This document shows positions 44,470-53,749 of a stretch of DNA of 64,000 bases, one piece after another (within the stretch, counting starts at the first letter, position 1; each line of letters starts with the position of its first letter). The stretch is taken from positions 1-64,000 of the forward strand of contig NZ_MSCV01000008.1 in assembly GCF_002005105.1 (NCBI RefSeq), in the 5' to 3' direction. The DNA comes from Methylocaldum sp. 14B (GTDB taxonomy: Bacteria > Pseudomonadota > Gammaproteobacteria > Methylococcales > Methylococcaceae). The translations under genes were made by a program, and so were the position numbers. Under the pieces are notes generated by a model. The model worked only from the letters and a program-made list of their open reading frames with translations, was not told the origin of the DNA and searched no databases.

Positions 44470-45288
44470 TTACCACCGCATTCGTTGCAGACCAGCACGG
44501 TGAAGTATGTTGGCGGCGATTTCTTCCACCGACATGGTCGAAGTATCTAAGTAAGGAATTCCCGCTGCTTGGAACAGCCCGTCCGCAGCGCGGATTTCAT
44601 TTCGACATTGTTCGAGAGAGGCGTAGCGGCTTCCGGGTCTTCGTTCTTCTCTGAGCTGATGTAGGCGTTCCGGATTCATGGTCAGACCGAACAGCCGCTC
44701 GCGGTGCTTCCGTAGATTGGATGGCAGCCCGGAAAGATTCAGGTCCTCCTCGGTCAAGGGATAGTTGGCGGCCTTGATGCCGTAGTGCAGGGCGAGAAAC
44801 AGGCTGGCCGGGGTTTTTCCCGAGCGTGAAACCCCGACGAGAATGATGTCGGCTTTGTCGTAAGCGTCGACGCCGATGCCATCGTCGCAATCGATGGCAA
44901 ATCTCAGAGCTTCCACGCGCCCCCGGCCCAGAGCCGCATTGCCCAAGCCGTGGGCCCGTCCGATCGCTTGGGCGGACGGCTGTCCGAGCGCCGTTTCCAT
45001 ACGATCGAGAAAAGCTTCGAAAAGATCGAATACCACGGCTTCGCTGCGTTCCAATATTTGACGAAGATGATCGTCGGTCAGCGTACTGAATACCAGCGGC
45101 GCTTGTCCGTCCCGGGCAAATGCGTCGGCGATGCGCCGGCAGGTGTCTATCGCCTTGGCTTCGCAATCGACGAAAGGCTGGGTGACGCGTTCGAACGTGA
45201 CGGTCTCGAACTGGCTCAAGAGACTCCGTCCGAAGGTCTCGGCGGTGATGGCCGTGTGATCGGATACGAAGAAGACGGTGCGTTTCAT
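44470..45288 (-). CDS. ppsR: PEP synthetase regulatory protein (PpsR)
   Basis: PpsR is a bifunctional kinase/phosphorylase. It inactivates PEP synthetase by ADP-dependent threonine phosphorylation and reactivates it with phosphate. The 272-residue protein (DUF299 family) starts RTVFFVSDHTAITAETFGRSLL and carries the P-loop GVSRSGKTPASLFLALHYG near residue 150. The ATG at 45288 is the family start; the open frame runs 32 codons further. It is divergent from ppsA across about 110 bases. Confidence 0.94.
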   Translation of the reverse strand: MKRTVFFVSDHTAITAETFGRSLLSQFETVTFERVTQPFVDCEAKAIDTCRRIADAFARDGQAPLVFSTLTDDHLRQILERSEAVVFDLFEAFLDRMETALGQPSAQAIGRAHGLGNAALGRGRVEALRFAIDCDDGIGVDAYDKADIILVGVSRSGKTPASLFLALHYGIKAANYPLTEEDLNLSGLPSNLRKHRERLFGLTMNPERLHQLREERRPGSRYASLEQCRNEIRAADGLFQAAGIPYLDTSTMSVEEIAANILHRAGLQRMRW

Positions 45289-45401
45289 GCTTTTCTTACC
45301 ATGCCGGGTGGATTCCCATAGAATACTGAATTCGAACGCAGGAGGCTTGTGAAAGGGCCGCGGCGCATCGCAAGCTCTCGGCAACTATTACGGGGTGTCC
45401 G

Positions 45402-47762
45402 ATGAACGAATACGTGGTTTGGTTCGATGCTTTGGGAATGGACGATGTGGGGCGCGTAGGCGGCAAGAATGCCTCGCTCGGCGAAATGATCAGCCGGCTT
45501 TCCGAGGCGGGCGTCACGGTACCCGACGGTTTTGCCACCACGGCCGAAGCGTATCGGGATTTTCTCGCTCAGAACGGCCTCGACCGACGCATCTGGGCGG
45601 AACTGGACCGGCTCGACGTTGATAACGTCACGGCGCTGGCGCGCGCGGGCGACACCATCCGCCAGTGGATCATGAACACACCTTTTACCCCCGAACTGGA
45701 AAAAGCCATCACGGAAGCTTACCGCCAACTGGCCGGCGAGTCCCCGAAGGAGTTTTCCGTGGCCGTGCGCTCCTCTGCCACGGCGGAAGATCTTCCGACG
45801 GCGTCGTTCGCCGGGCAGCAGGAAACCTACCTCAACGTGCAAGGCCTGGACGGCGTGCTCCGGGCGGTCAAGCAGGTTTTTGCCTCGCTTTTCAACGACC
45901 GGGCCATCGCCTATCGCGTGCACCAAGGCTTCGAGCACCGCAAGGTATTATTGTCCGCCGGCGTGCAGCGGATGGTGCGCAGCGATCTCGCCGCGAGCGG
46001 CGTGATTTTCACCCTGGATACCGAATCGGGTTTCCGCGATGCCGTTTTCGTGACTTCGAGTTACGGTCTCGGCGAAATGGTGGTGCAGGGCGCGGTCGAT
46101 CCTGACGAGTTCTACGTCTACAAGCCGTCTCTTGCGGCCGGAAAATCGGCAGTGCTGCGCCGCAGCCTCGGCAAGAAAGCCGTCAAGATGATTTACGACC
46201 CCGCCAAATCCGTGGTCACCGTCGACACGCGCGAAGAGGACCGGCAGCGGTTTTCCGTCACCGATCAGGAAGCGGAAGAGTTGGCGCGGCTCTCGGTGCG
46301 CATCGAACAGCATTACAAGAGGCCCATGGACATCGAATGGGCCAAGGACGGACTCGACGGCCGCCTCTATATTCTCCAGGCCCGGCCGGAGACGGTGCAA
46401 AGCCGCGTCACGCGCGAGATGGAGCGCTATCGGCTCAAGCAGAAGGGCAAGGTGCTGGCCGAAGGCCGCAGCGTTGGACATCGCATCGGCAAGGGGTGCG
46501 CCAAAGTCATCGCCAGCGTGTCGCAGATGGATCTGGTGCAGCCGGGCGACGTGCTGGTGACCGACATGACCGATCCCGATTGGGAGCCGATCATGAAAAG
46601 AGCCAGCGCCATCGTCACCAATCGCGGCGGGCGGACCTGCCACGCGGCGATCATCGCCCGCGAGCTCGGCATTCCCGCGGTTGTCGGCTGCGGCGACGCC
46701 ACCCGCAAGATTCAGCGCGATACCATGGTCACCGTCTCTTGCGCCGAAGGCGATACCGGTTACATCTATCAGGGCGAACTGCCCTACGAAGTCAGCAAGG
46801 TCAATTTGGACGAGATGCCAATGCTGCCGGTCAAGCTGATGATGAACGTGGCCAACCCGGAGCGCGCTTTTGCCTTTTCCGCGCTGCCGAACGACGGCGT
46901 CGGCCTGGCGCGGCTCGAATTCGTCATCGCGCGGACCATCGGTGTTCATCCGAAAGCCTTGCTCGAATACGAGCGCCAGCCGGCCGAGTTGCAACAGTTG
47001 ATCCGCGAACGCATGGCCGGTTATCGCGACCCGGTGAGTTTTTATGTCGACAAGCTGGCCGAAGGCATCGCCATGATCGCCGCCGCTTTCGCGCCCAAGC
47101 CCGTGATCGTCAGGACCTCGGACTTCAAGACCAACGAATATGCCAATCTCCTGGGCGGTAAAGCCTACGAGCCGAACGAAGAAAATCCCATGATCGGTTT
47201 CCGCGGCGCCTCGCGTTATGTGGACGACTCATTCCGTGACTGCTTCGAGCTGGAATGCCGCGCCTTGAAAAAGGTGCGCGAGGATATGGGACTGGAGAAC
47301 GTTTGGGTCATGATTCCCTTCGTGCGCACTTTGGACGAGGCGCGCGGAGTCGCCGAGCTGCTCCAGCGCTTCGGCTTGCCGCGCGGAGTGAACGGGCTCA
47401 AATGGATCATGATGTGCGAAATTCCCTCGAATCCCTTGCTGGCCGACGAGTTCCTGCAAATCTTCGACGGCTTCTCGATCGGTTCCAACGATCTGACCCA
47501 GCTCACCCTGGGCATAGACCGCGACTCCGGGCTGGTCGCGGGGGGCTTCGACGAGCGTAACCCGGCGGTCAAGGCGCTCATCCGCCAGGCCATTCAGGCC
47601 TGCCGCAAGCATGGCAAGTACATCGGAATCTGCGGACAGGGGCCGTCCGATCATCCCGACCTCGCTCGCTGGCTGCTGGACGAAGGCATCGAGAGCTTGT
47701 CCCTCAACCCGGACACCGTGGTCGAGACCTGGATGTTTTTGGCCGGGAATAACGTCGGTTGA
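45402..47762 (+). CDS. ppsA: Phosphoenolpyruvate synthase
   Basis: PpsA makes PEP from pyruvate and ATP, releasing AMP and phosphate. The 786-residue product has the N-terminal ATP-binding domain ([14 protein letters not shown] near 21; [25 protein letters not shown] near 123), the phospho-His domain [21 protein letters not shown] near 415, and the PEP-binding TIM barrel ending with [17 protein letters not shown] near 700 and [12 protein letters not shown] near 745. The divergent ppsR is its regulator, and the threonine target would lie beside the catalytic His. In methanotrophs the enzyme links pyruvate from formaldehyde fixation to gluconeogenesis. Confidence 0.96.
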   Translation: MNEYVVWFDALGMDDVGRVGGKNASLGEMISRLSEAGVTVPDGFATTAEAYRDFLAQNGLDRRIWAELDRLDVDNVTALARAGDTIRQWIMNTPFTPELEKAITEAYRQLAGESPKEFSVAVRSSATAEDLPTASFAGQQETYLNVQGLDGVLRAVKQVFASLFNDRAIAYRVHQGFEHRKVLLSAGVQRMVRSDLAASGVIFTLDTESGFRDAVFVTSSYGLGEMVVQGAVDPDEFYVYKPSLAAGKSAVLRRSLGKKAVKMIYDPAKSVVTVDTREEDRQRFSVTDQEAEELARLSVRIEQHYKRPMDIEWAKDGLDGRLYILQARPETVQSRVTREMERYRLKQKGKVLAEGRSVGHRIGKGCAKVIASVSQMDLVQPGDVLVTDMTDPDWEPIMKRASAIVTNRGGRTCHAAIIARELGIPAVVGCGDATRKIQRDTMVTVSCAEGDTGYIYQGELPYEVSKVNLDEMPMLPVKLMMNVANPERAFAFSALPNDGVGLARLEFVIARTIGVHPKALLEYERQPAELQQLIRERMAGYRDPVSFYVDKLAEGIAMIAAAFAPKPVIVRTSDFKTNEYANLLGGKAYEPNEENPMIGFRGASRYVDDSFRDCFELECRALKKVREDMGLENVWVMIPFVRTLDEARGVAELLQRFGLPRGVNGLKWIMMCEIPSNPLLADEFLQIFDGFSIGSNDLTQLTLGIDRDSGLVAGGFDERNPAVKALIRQAIQACRKHGKYIGICGQGPSDHPDLARWLLDEGIESLSLNPDTVVETWMFLAGNNVG

Positions 47763-47774
47763 GTATCGAGGAGG

Positions 47775-47803
47775 CTGACAACCGCCGGATTTTCAATTAA
47801 AAT
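47775..47803 (+). promoter_or_regulatory. Sigma-70 promoter of tRNA-Ser
   Basis: CTGACA (47775-47780), a 17-base spacer and TAAAAT (47798-47803) sit 12 bases ahead of the mature tRNA. A GC-rich discriminator (GCCGCG) follows the -10, a feature typical of stringently controlled stable-RNA promoters. Confidence 0.65.
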
Positions 47804-47814
47804 GCCGCGTTTTC

Positions 47815-47905
47815 GGAGAGATGGCCGAGTGGTCGAAGGCGCACGACTGGAAATCGTGTATACGGCAAAACCGTATCGAGGGTTCGAATCCCTCTCTCTC
47901 CGCCA
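47815..47905 (+). tRNA. tRNA-Ser (GGA)
   Basis: The acceptor stem GGAGAGA / TCTCTCC, the anticodon arm CACGA-CTGGAAA-TCGTG (anticodon GGA), the long variable arm (TACGG...CCGTA) and the T-arm GAGGG-TTCGAAT-CCCTC are all intact. The 3' CCA is encoded. The 91-base length is normal for a class II serine tRNA. Confidence 0.97.
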
Positions 47906-47937
47906 ATCATAGAAACCGAAGGCGTTCGGTGAAATCC

Positions 47938-47975
47938 GGAAAACCCGCGAGTCACAAGGCTTGGCGGGTTTTTTG
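47938..47975 (+). terminator. Rho-independent terminator after tRNA-Ser
   Basis: AAAACCCGC and GCGGGTTTT pair around a 15-base loop and run into TTTTTT, 33 bases after the tRNA. The hairpin also ends with T-richness suited to the plus strand only. Confidence 0.85.
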
Positions 47976-48103
47976 TTGTCCGGAGACGTTCGGCAGGGAA
48001 CGCTTGAACCAAGACTAATTGTTATGCGATGCCGTCAGAGATCCCGTATTTGGCTGGATTGGAAAATCCGAGCATAAGCGCGGTGTCGATTCTGCGTGCT
48101 CCG

Positions 48104-49120
48104 TTACCCGGACACTCCCCCCAAATTCGCCAGTGAAGCACCTAAGGAGCCGCCGATAAACGGTGCCAACATAGCGATTACCTGGGGTAATTGACGCATG
48201 GGTTCTCGCGATATACCGAAAGTCTGGAGATAACTCCACAGCTCCGGATGTTCGGATGTGGGAAAGTTTCGATTGAACTCGCGCTTGGCGCGCGCGTATA
48301 AGGCCAAAGTGCAGGGGATATACAAGGCGATGACCATCAGGGAAAAGACCGCACCCCAGTACATGCTCAAAGTCAGCGACCAACTGACGAATTCCTCGGT
48401 CAGTTTTCCCTGCCCCAAGAAGACCACCGGCCACCGCAGCCAGGCGAGCATATGCAAGACGCCGATCAACAGCATCGCAGAACCCAAATTGACCGCGTTT
48501 TTTAGGTGGCTAAAACGCGCTTCGATAAAATGCAGGACTTCATCCGGAGGCAGTTCCTCGAACGGAGCCATCGAACTGCTTCCGGCCAGAATGATCGCGA
48601 AAGGCACCACGGTCGCGATCAGATTGACCACGCTTACCAGTCCGAGAATAACTGCGAGCTGCAAGGGGGAAAAATAGCCTGACGCTTCGAGTACCCCGTA
48701 GGTCAGTCGAAAAATCGCGGTCACACCGTTTTCGCGGAGAGCACCGAAAACGAAGTAGGCGACGGACAGGATTCCGAGGAGACCTATGATTGCACCGAAA
48801 TACCTGAAGCATTGACGACTCAGGTTGAGGCGAATCGTATGAATGCTGACGATCATCACGGCTACTGCAATGGCGTAATAGACAATAACAGCCGTCAGCC
48901 ACACCGTTCGTGCGCGCAGCTCGGACAATTCCATAACGATGCTGCGGTCGAACGCTGAAATCTGATGGGCCAACTTGCCGGGGATCGTCGACAGTCCGAA
49001 CCCGCCCAATTCGAATACTACGATAGCCGTCAGCAAAACCCCGACCGGGGCAAAGGCGAAAAGAAGACATCCGAACTCCTGCTTCGTCGCAGCATCGGGA
49101 AGAAAAAAACGCTTTCTCAT
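48104..49120 (-). CDS. Multi-pass membrane protein of unknown function
   Basis: The 338-residue protein has about seven hydrophobic segments: CLLFAFAPVGVLLTAIVVFEL, TVWLTAVIVYYAIAVAVMIVS, YFGAIIGLLGILSVAYFVF, LAVILGLVSVVNLIATVVPFAIILAG (near 165), GSAMLLIGVLHMLAWLRW, and one near 275 (MYWGAVFSLMVIALYIPC). A soluble loop of about 70 residues holds ELPPDEVLHFIEARFSHLKNAV. I recognise no family or catalytic motif, and it is flanked by non-coding DNA on both sides. A transport or sensing role would be a guess. Confidence 0.7.
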   Translation of the reverse strand: MRKRFFLPDAATKQEFGCLLFAFAPVGVLLTAIVVFELGGFGLSTIPGKLAHQISAFDRSIVMELSELRARTVWLTAVIVYYAIAVAVMIVSIHTIRLNLSRQCFRYFGAIIGLLGILSVAYFVFGALRENGVTAIFRLTYGVLEASGYFSPLQLAVILGLVSVVNLIATVVPFAIILAGSSSMAPFEELPPDEVLHFIEARFSHLKNAVNLGSAMLLIGVLHMLAWLRWPVVFLGQGKLTEEFVSWSLTLSMYWGAVFSLMVIALYIPCTLALYARAKREFNRNFPTSEHPELWSYLQTFGISREPMRQLPQVIAMLAPFIGGSLGASLANLGGVSG

Positions 49121-49646
49121 GGCTTTGTCCCCCAGCCGATGTCCTTCTCCGCCAGGAACGCACCGGGTAATGACGGTCGTGGCAGAACGACGATCGTTTA
49201 GATGTGAAATTTACATTGTACGAGTCTGTCAGGCGGTCGATTCCTTCGCCCACGGTCGGTCGCCGCAAATAGCCCCGACCCGCCGACCATGACGTGTAGC
49301 CTATTTCGGGAAGCTCGGATAGAGCGACGCCGAATTCAGGGAGCTTGCCGCCCTACGCGTCCAGCATTCCAATATATTTCAGCCGGTTGATTTCCGCAGA
49401 TGATGGGAGATTTTCGACAAACGGTCCAGGGGGCGGTCTCTACCTGATCCGAGTGTTTGAGCTCTTGGTCTATTACTCGAAAAGTCGCTATTTCGGTGCT
49501 GCACGGTTTCCATTAGCTAGTCCGTTTGCCGACCCGTTAACGTCGGGAAAGGATTCCCGACCTACAATAGCCTAAGGCGCTATACCACATCGGAAAATGC
49601 ACTAGCGTGGCACGTGTGCCGCCATGGGCAGTATCTACAAGAGCGG
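49121..49646. other. Intergenic region, one short perfect hairpin
   Basis: These 525 bases contain no convincing gene. The open frames present have no ribosome-binding site or family match. The one structural feature is GTCGGGAA-AGGA-TTCCCGAC at 49542-49561, an 8-bp hairpin that could end the minus-strand ABC operon. It has no T-tract. Confidence 0.45.
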
Positions 49647-50384
49647 TTAAAGCAGCTCCCGAATGACCGGATAATCCGAGTAAAGCCGCTGGCGAAAGGT
49701 TTCGATCGCGGCCTCGCTTCGCTCCGTGCGCGGGATGTTTACCGGAATGTCGCCAATCACCGAAGCCGGACGCGACGACAGGAATATCAGCCGATCCGCC
49801 AGTTCGATCGCTTCGCGCAAGTCGTGGGTAACGAACAGGACCGTGTGCGGACGCTCTTGCCAGAGGGCTACGACCAGTTCGCGGACACGGCGGGCCGTGG
49901 GCGGATCGAGCGATACGAACGGTTCGTCCATGAGCAAGAGATCCGGATTGACGGCGAAGGCCCGCACCAGGGCCACACGGCGGCTCATGCCCAGCGAGAG
50001 CCGTTCCGGGTATACATCCTGCGCGTTGGCGAGTCCGACTACGTCGAAAAGATGATCGATATAGGCGGGATCGGCCTCTTTGGGAAGAGCCAGCTCGATG
50101 TTTTCCCGCACCGTCCGCCACGGAATGAGGCGCGGATTTTGAAAGACATAACCGATGTGCGGTTTTCCGGTTTCGGTTCCGATTCGGACCGTGCCTTCAT
50201 AATCCCGGTCCAGTCCGGCTGCTATATTTAGTAGCGTAGTTTTGCCGCAGCCCGATGGGCCGACGAGACAGGCGAATTCGCCGGATCCGAGTATGATGGA
50301 CAGATCCTGGAGTATAGCGGGTGCTCCCGTTTCTCCTTTGGGCCGATAGGTTTTTCTGACTATCTCGATTTGAATCGCGGTCAT
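49647..50384 (-). CDS. ABC transporter ATP-binding protein, NitT/TauT type
   Basis: The 245-residue ATPase has Walker A VGPSGCGKTTLLNI near residue 41, Q-loop YVFQNPRLIPWRTVRENI near 83, signature LSLGMSRRVALVRAF near 130 and Walker B LLLMDEPFVSLD. These are typical of nitrate/sulfonate/taurine importers. The LSLGM signature replaces the usual LSGGM/Q. The ATG at 50384 overlaps the permease stop (ATGA). No substrate-binding protein is encoded next to it. Confidence 0.9.
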   Translation of the reverse strand: MTAIQIEIVRKTYRPKGETGAPAILQDLSIILGSGEFACLVGPSGCGKTTLLNIAAGLDRDYEGTVRIGTETGKPHIGYVFQNPRLIPWRTVRENIELALPKEADPAYIDHLFDVVGLANAQDVYPERLSLGMSRRVALVRAFAVNPDLLLMDEPFVSLDPPTARRVRELVVALWQERPHTVLFVTHDLREAIELADRLIFLSSRPASVIGDIPVNIPRTERSEAAIETFRQRLYSDYPVIRELL

Positions 50385-51124
50385 CGGCGCCACCGTTGGG
50401 CATGGCGATCGAGAGGCTTGAGGAGGCCGATCTCGATCAGTTGAATGACGACGACGAAGGCGATGGTGTAGGCGAGGATGGCGGAGACGTTGAACATCTG
50501 GAAGAACAGGTGCAGTTGAAAACCCATGCCGTTGCTGCGTCCGAGCAATTCCACGACCAGAATGATCTTCCAAATCAGTGCGAGCCCGGTCCGCGAGGCG
50601 GCGATGAAGAACGGGTACAACTGCGGCCAGACGATGTGGCGCAGCGTTTTGTATCGGCCGAACCGATACGCTTCGGCCATTTCCAGGAGATCCCGGTCCA
50701 GCGTCCGTGCGCCTTCCCGCACGGTCACGACAACATTGGGCAGCTTATTGATAACCACGGCGGCAATGGCGGCGCTCTCGACCAGCCCGAACCAGACGTA
50801 ACACAGGATGATGATCACCAGAGCCGGAATGTTCAGAAAAAACACGAGCCAACTGTCGAAAAAACGGTCCAGTTTTTCGTGCCGGCCCAGCAGTATACCC
50901 AAGGCAGTCCCCATACTCATGGCCAAGACGAAACTGACGGCCAGCCGCGCCAGCGTCACGCCGAGATGGTAGGGCAGCGCTCCGGAGCGGACTTCGGACA
51001 GAAGCACTTCGGATACCTCCAAGGGAGACGGCAACAGCGGCGTTCCAAAGGCGATTGCCGCGGCCTGCCAAAAGGCGACCAGCGCCGCGATCGAGGTTAT
51101 CGGGTAGAAAAAAGCGGCGCGCAT
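50381..51124 (-). CDS. ABC transporter permease, NitT/TauT type
   Basis: The 247-residue protein has about six membrane helices and the inner-membrane coupling loop ending EMAEAYRFGRYKTLRHIVWPQLYPFFIAASRTGLALIWKIILVVELLG (residues ~147-195), the EAA-type signature of this family. A start at 51124 gives RAAFFYPITSIAALVAFW. It is coupled to the ATPase by a four-base overlap. Substrate could be a nitrogen or sulfur oxyanion, a sulfonate or a thiamine precursor: the sequence does not decide. Confidence 0.9.
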   Translation of the reverse strand: MRAAFFYPITSIAALVAFWQAAAIAFGTPLLPSPLEVSEVLLSEVRSGALPYHLGVTLARLAVSFVLAMSMGTALGILLGRHEKLDRFFDSWLVFFLNIPALVIIILCYVWFGLVESAAIAAVVINKLPNVVVTVREGARTLDRDLLEMAEAYRFGRYKTLRHIVWPQLYPFFIAASRTGLALIWKIILVVELLGRSNGMGFQLHLFFQMFNVSAILAYTIAFVVVIQLIEIGLLKPLDRHAQRWRR

Positions 51125-51263
51125 GTCGGAAATAGCGGCAAATGGACGTGAGAAACGACTGATTACAAATGACGTGTTATTTTAAGGGTTCGGCGGTGTC
51201 AGTGGTAAACAATCCGCCTTCTTGGAGGAAAATTAGAGTTTTTTCGAAAACGATTGCGGAACC

Positions 51264-52847
51264 ATGACCGAAACAACATCCGATTCCGAAGTATCCGATC
51301 TCCGCAACGATCACATCAGCTATCGGCTCAAGCTGCGCCGCATCGCCATCGATACCTACCGGGAAAATGTCGCCTATCTCCACCGGGAGTGTTCGGTTTA
51401 CCGTGCGGAAGGCTTCCAGGCGCTCGCCAAGATCGTGGTCTATTGCAACAACGAGCGAATCGAAGCCGTACTGAATGTGGTGGACGACGACCAGATCGTC
51501 AATCCCGACGAACTCGGCCTTTCCGAGCAAGCCTTCAGTCAACTGTGCGCGGAGGAGGGGCACGACGTTCGGGTCGCGCAGGCGGAACCGCCCGCATCCA
51601 TGGATGCGGTTCGCCGCAAGATCGGCGGAGAGCGGCTGAGTTACGACGATTACATTTCCATCACGCGCGACATCGCGAATCGCCGTTATTCGAAAATGGA
51701 GATGGCGGCCTTTCTGGTCGCGACCGGACAAAACGGACTGGATCGGGACGAAGTGCTTCTTTTGACCAAGGCCATGCTGTCGACCGGGAGCAGGATCGAC
51801 TGGAACGAGCCTTTGGTCGCCGATAAGCATTGCATCGGCGGCATTCCCGGCAACCGGACATCCATGCTGGTCGTGCCCATCGTGGCGGCACACGGCACCC
51901 TGATCCCGAAAACCTCGAGCCGTGCCATTACATCGCCGGCCGGTACGGCGGATACCATGGAGGTCTTGACGCGAGTCGATCTCTTGCCGGAGACCTTGGA
52001 CAAGTTGGTTCGAATCGAGCGAGGCTGCCTGGTCTGGGGCGGAACGACGCGCCTGGCGCCTGTGGACGACATGCTGATTTCGGTTGAGCGCCCGCTGGGC
52101 ATCGATTCGCAAGGCCAGATGGTGGCTTCGATTTTGTCCAAGAAGCTCGCGGCCGGCGCGACGCATCTGTTGCTGGATATCCCGGTCGGGCCGACAGCCA
52201 AAGTTCGGCACATGCGCGATGCGATGCAATTGCGAAAACTTTTCGAGTACGTCGGCGACCGCTTGGGACTTTATTTGGAGGTCATGATCACCGACGGCCG
52301 GCAACCGGTCGGCCACGGTATCGGGCCGGTTCTGGAGGTGCGCGACGTGATGCAGGTGCTGGAGAACGACCCGCGTGCTCCGACCGATTTAAGGGAAAAG
52401 TCCCTGCGATTGGCCGGGCGTATTATCGAATTCGACCCGGATGTGCGCGGCGGTCAGGGATATGCCATCGCTCGGGAAATTTTGGAGTCGGGGCGAGCCT
52501 TGGAAAAGATGAACCGTATTGTTGTGGCACAAGGTGTGCAAGAACAAAAATTCGAGCTGGGCAAGCTAACGTATGAAGTCTGCGCCGAACGCGCGGGGTC
52601 GGTGACTCATATCGACAACTTTTTTCTCGCTCGTATCGCGCGACTGGCCGGAGCGCCGATGTCGAAAGGGGCTGGCGTCGACGTGCTGAAGAAGCTGGGA
52701 GACAAGGTGGAAAAAGGCGAAGCGCTGTACCGGATTCATGCCGAGTTTCCGTCGAATTACGATTTCGCTTGCGATTTCGTCCGTCAGCGTACGGGGTACG
52801 AGTTGGGCGAGTTCGATAAAATACCTAAAGGTTACGTGGAATTTTGA
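51264..52847 (+). CDS. Thymidine/AMP phosphorylase family enzyme (archaeal AMP-phosphorylase type)
   Basis: The 527-residue protein has the ~90-residue N-terminal extension typical of AMP phosphorylases, then the DeoA/TrpD-like fold. Seen are [25 protein letters not shown] near 192, [21 protein letters not shown] near 216, [37 protein letters not shown] near 258, and PVGPTAKV near 308. Classical bacterial thymidine phosphorylase is ~440 residues and lacks this extension. The archaeal enzymes convert AMP and phosphate to adenine and ribose 1,5-bisphosphate. The adjacent PRPP-synthetase-like gene, two bases downstream, supports a nucleotide-ribose salvage role. Substrate is inferred. Confidence 0.87.
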   Translation: MTETTSDSEVSDLRNDHISYRLKLRRIAIDTYRENVAYLHRECSVYRAEGFQALAKIVVYCNNERIEAVLNVVDDDQIVNPDELGLSEQAFSQLCAEEGHDVRVAQAEPPASMDAVRRKIGGERLSYDDYISITRDIANRRYSKMEMAAFLVATGQNGLDRDEVLLLTKAMLSTGSRIDWNEPLVADKHCIGGIPGNRTSMLVVPIVAAHGTLIPKTSSRAITSPAGTADTMEVLTRVDLLPETLDKLVRIERGCLVWGGTTRLAPVDDMLISVERPLGIDSQGQMVASILSKKLAAGATHLLLDIPVGPTAKVRHMRDAMQLRKLFEYVGDRLGLYLEVMITDGRQPVGHGIGPVLEVRDVMQVLENDPRAPTDLREKSLRLAGRIIEFDPDVRGGQGYAIAREILESGRALEKMNRIVVAQGVQEQKFELGKLTYEVCAERAGSVTHIDNFFLARIARLAGAPMSKGAGVDVLKKLGDKVEKGEALYRIHAEFPSNYDFACDFVRQRTGYELGEFDKIPKGYVEF

Positions 52848-52849
52848 CC

Positions 52850-53743
52850 ATGATTTTAGGATTCTCCGATTCTCGCGTTCAGGCCATGGCAGTGGTGGAG
52901 GCTCTGGATGCCCGATACGGCGAGGTCGGCATCCACCGTTTTCCGGACGGGGAAAGCAAGGTGACCTTGCCGGAGATAAAGGACGAGCATGTCGTCGTAT
53001 TTCGCAGTCTCCAGGATCCCAACGACAAATTGGTCGAGCTGCTCCTGGTCGCTCGCGCTCTGCGGAACCAAGGCGTCAACAGACTGTCTTTGATAGCGCC
53101 CTATTTATGTTATATGCGGCAGGATTGTGCCTTTCAACCGGGTGAGATCGTCAGTCAAAAAATAATCGGGGAGTTTCTTGCCGGCTTGTTTGATGATGTC
53201 GTGACCGTCGATCCTCATTTGCACCGTATCAGCCGGCTCGAAGAGGCGGTTCCGGCGAGAAATCCGATTGTCGTACCGGCGGCTCCGCTGTTCGCGCGTT
53301 ATCTCGCGAACCGGTCAGACAAGCCGTTGCTGGTGGGGCCGGATGCCGAATCGGAACAATGGGTAAGCGCCATCGCGAAAGGCTGCGGGCTTCCTTTTGT
53401 CGTCGCTTTCAAGCAACGTTTCGGTGACAGGGCAGTGTCGGTCGAGACGACTGATTTTCAGGTGAGGGGGCGAAGCGTAGTCCTGGTTGACGACGTGGCC
53501 AGCACCGGCACGACCTTGACCGAAGCCGTTGCCAAGCTGCGCGCACTGGGGGCCGAGAACGTCGATGTGCTGGTGACGCACCCGTTATTCGTCGAGAATG
53601 CCGTCGATAAGCTGCGACGTAGCGGTGTTTCCGAGATCGGCAGCAGCGACAGTATTCTTCACTCCACGAATGTCGTGTTTTTGGCCCCGATCCTGGCGGA
53701 AACCTTAAGAAACGCACTCGACTACAATCGGAATTCCAGCTAA
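52850..53743 (+). CDS. Ribose-phosphate pyrophosphokinase-like protein (PRPP synthetase family)
   Basis: The 297-residue protein has the family's halves: IHRFPDGESKVTLPE near residue 28, APYLCYMRQDCAFQPGEIVSQK near 80, DPHLHRISRLE near 120, and the PRPP loop VVLVDDVASTGTTLTEAV near 210. It differs from housekeeping Prs in having RQDC instead of RQDR and DPHLHR instead of DLHAGQ. It is therefore a divergent paralogue, and altered nucleotide or sugar-phosphate use is possible. The ATG at 52850 follows the phosphorylase stop by two bases. The TTG at 52844 is an alternative. Confidence 0.85.
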   Translation: MILGFSDSRVQAMAVVEALDARYGEVGIHRFPDGESKVTLPEIKDEHVVVFRSLQDPNDKLVELLLVARALRNQGVNRLSLIAPYLCYMRQDCAFQPGEIVSQKIIGEFLAGLFDDVVTVDPHLHRISRLEEAVPARNPIVVPAAPLFARYLANRSDKPLLVGPDAESEQWVSAIAKGCGLPFVVAFKQRFGDRAVSVETTDFQVRGRSVVLVDDVASTGTTLTEAVAKLRALGAENVDVLVTHPLFVENAVDKLRRSGVSEIGSSDSILHSTNVVFLAPILAETLRNALDYNRNSS

Positions 53744-53749
53744 GACTCC

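Noticed and set aside
45948..46994. 348-residue minus-strand open frame opposite ppsA
   Set aside because: Antisense to the PpsA coding region; His/Asp-rich mirror composition is a codon-bias artefact.
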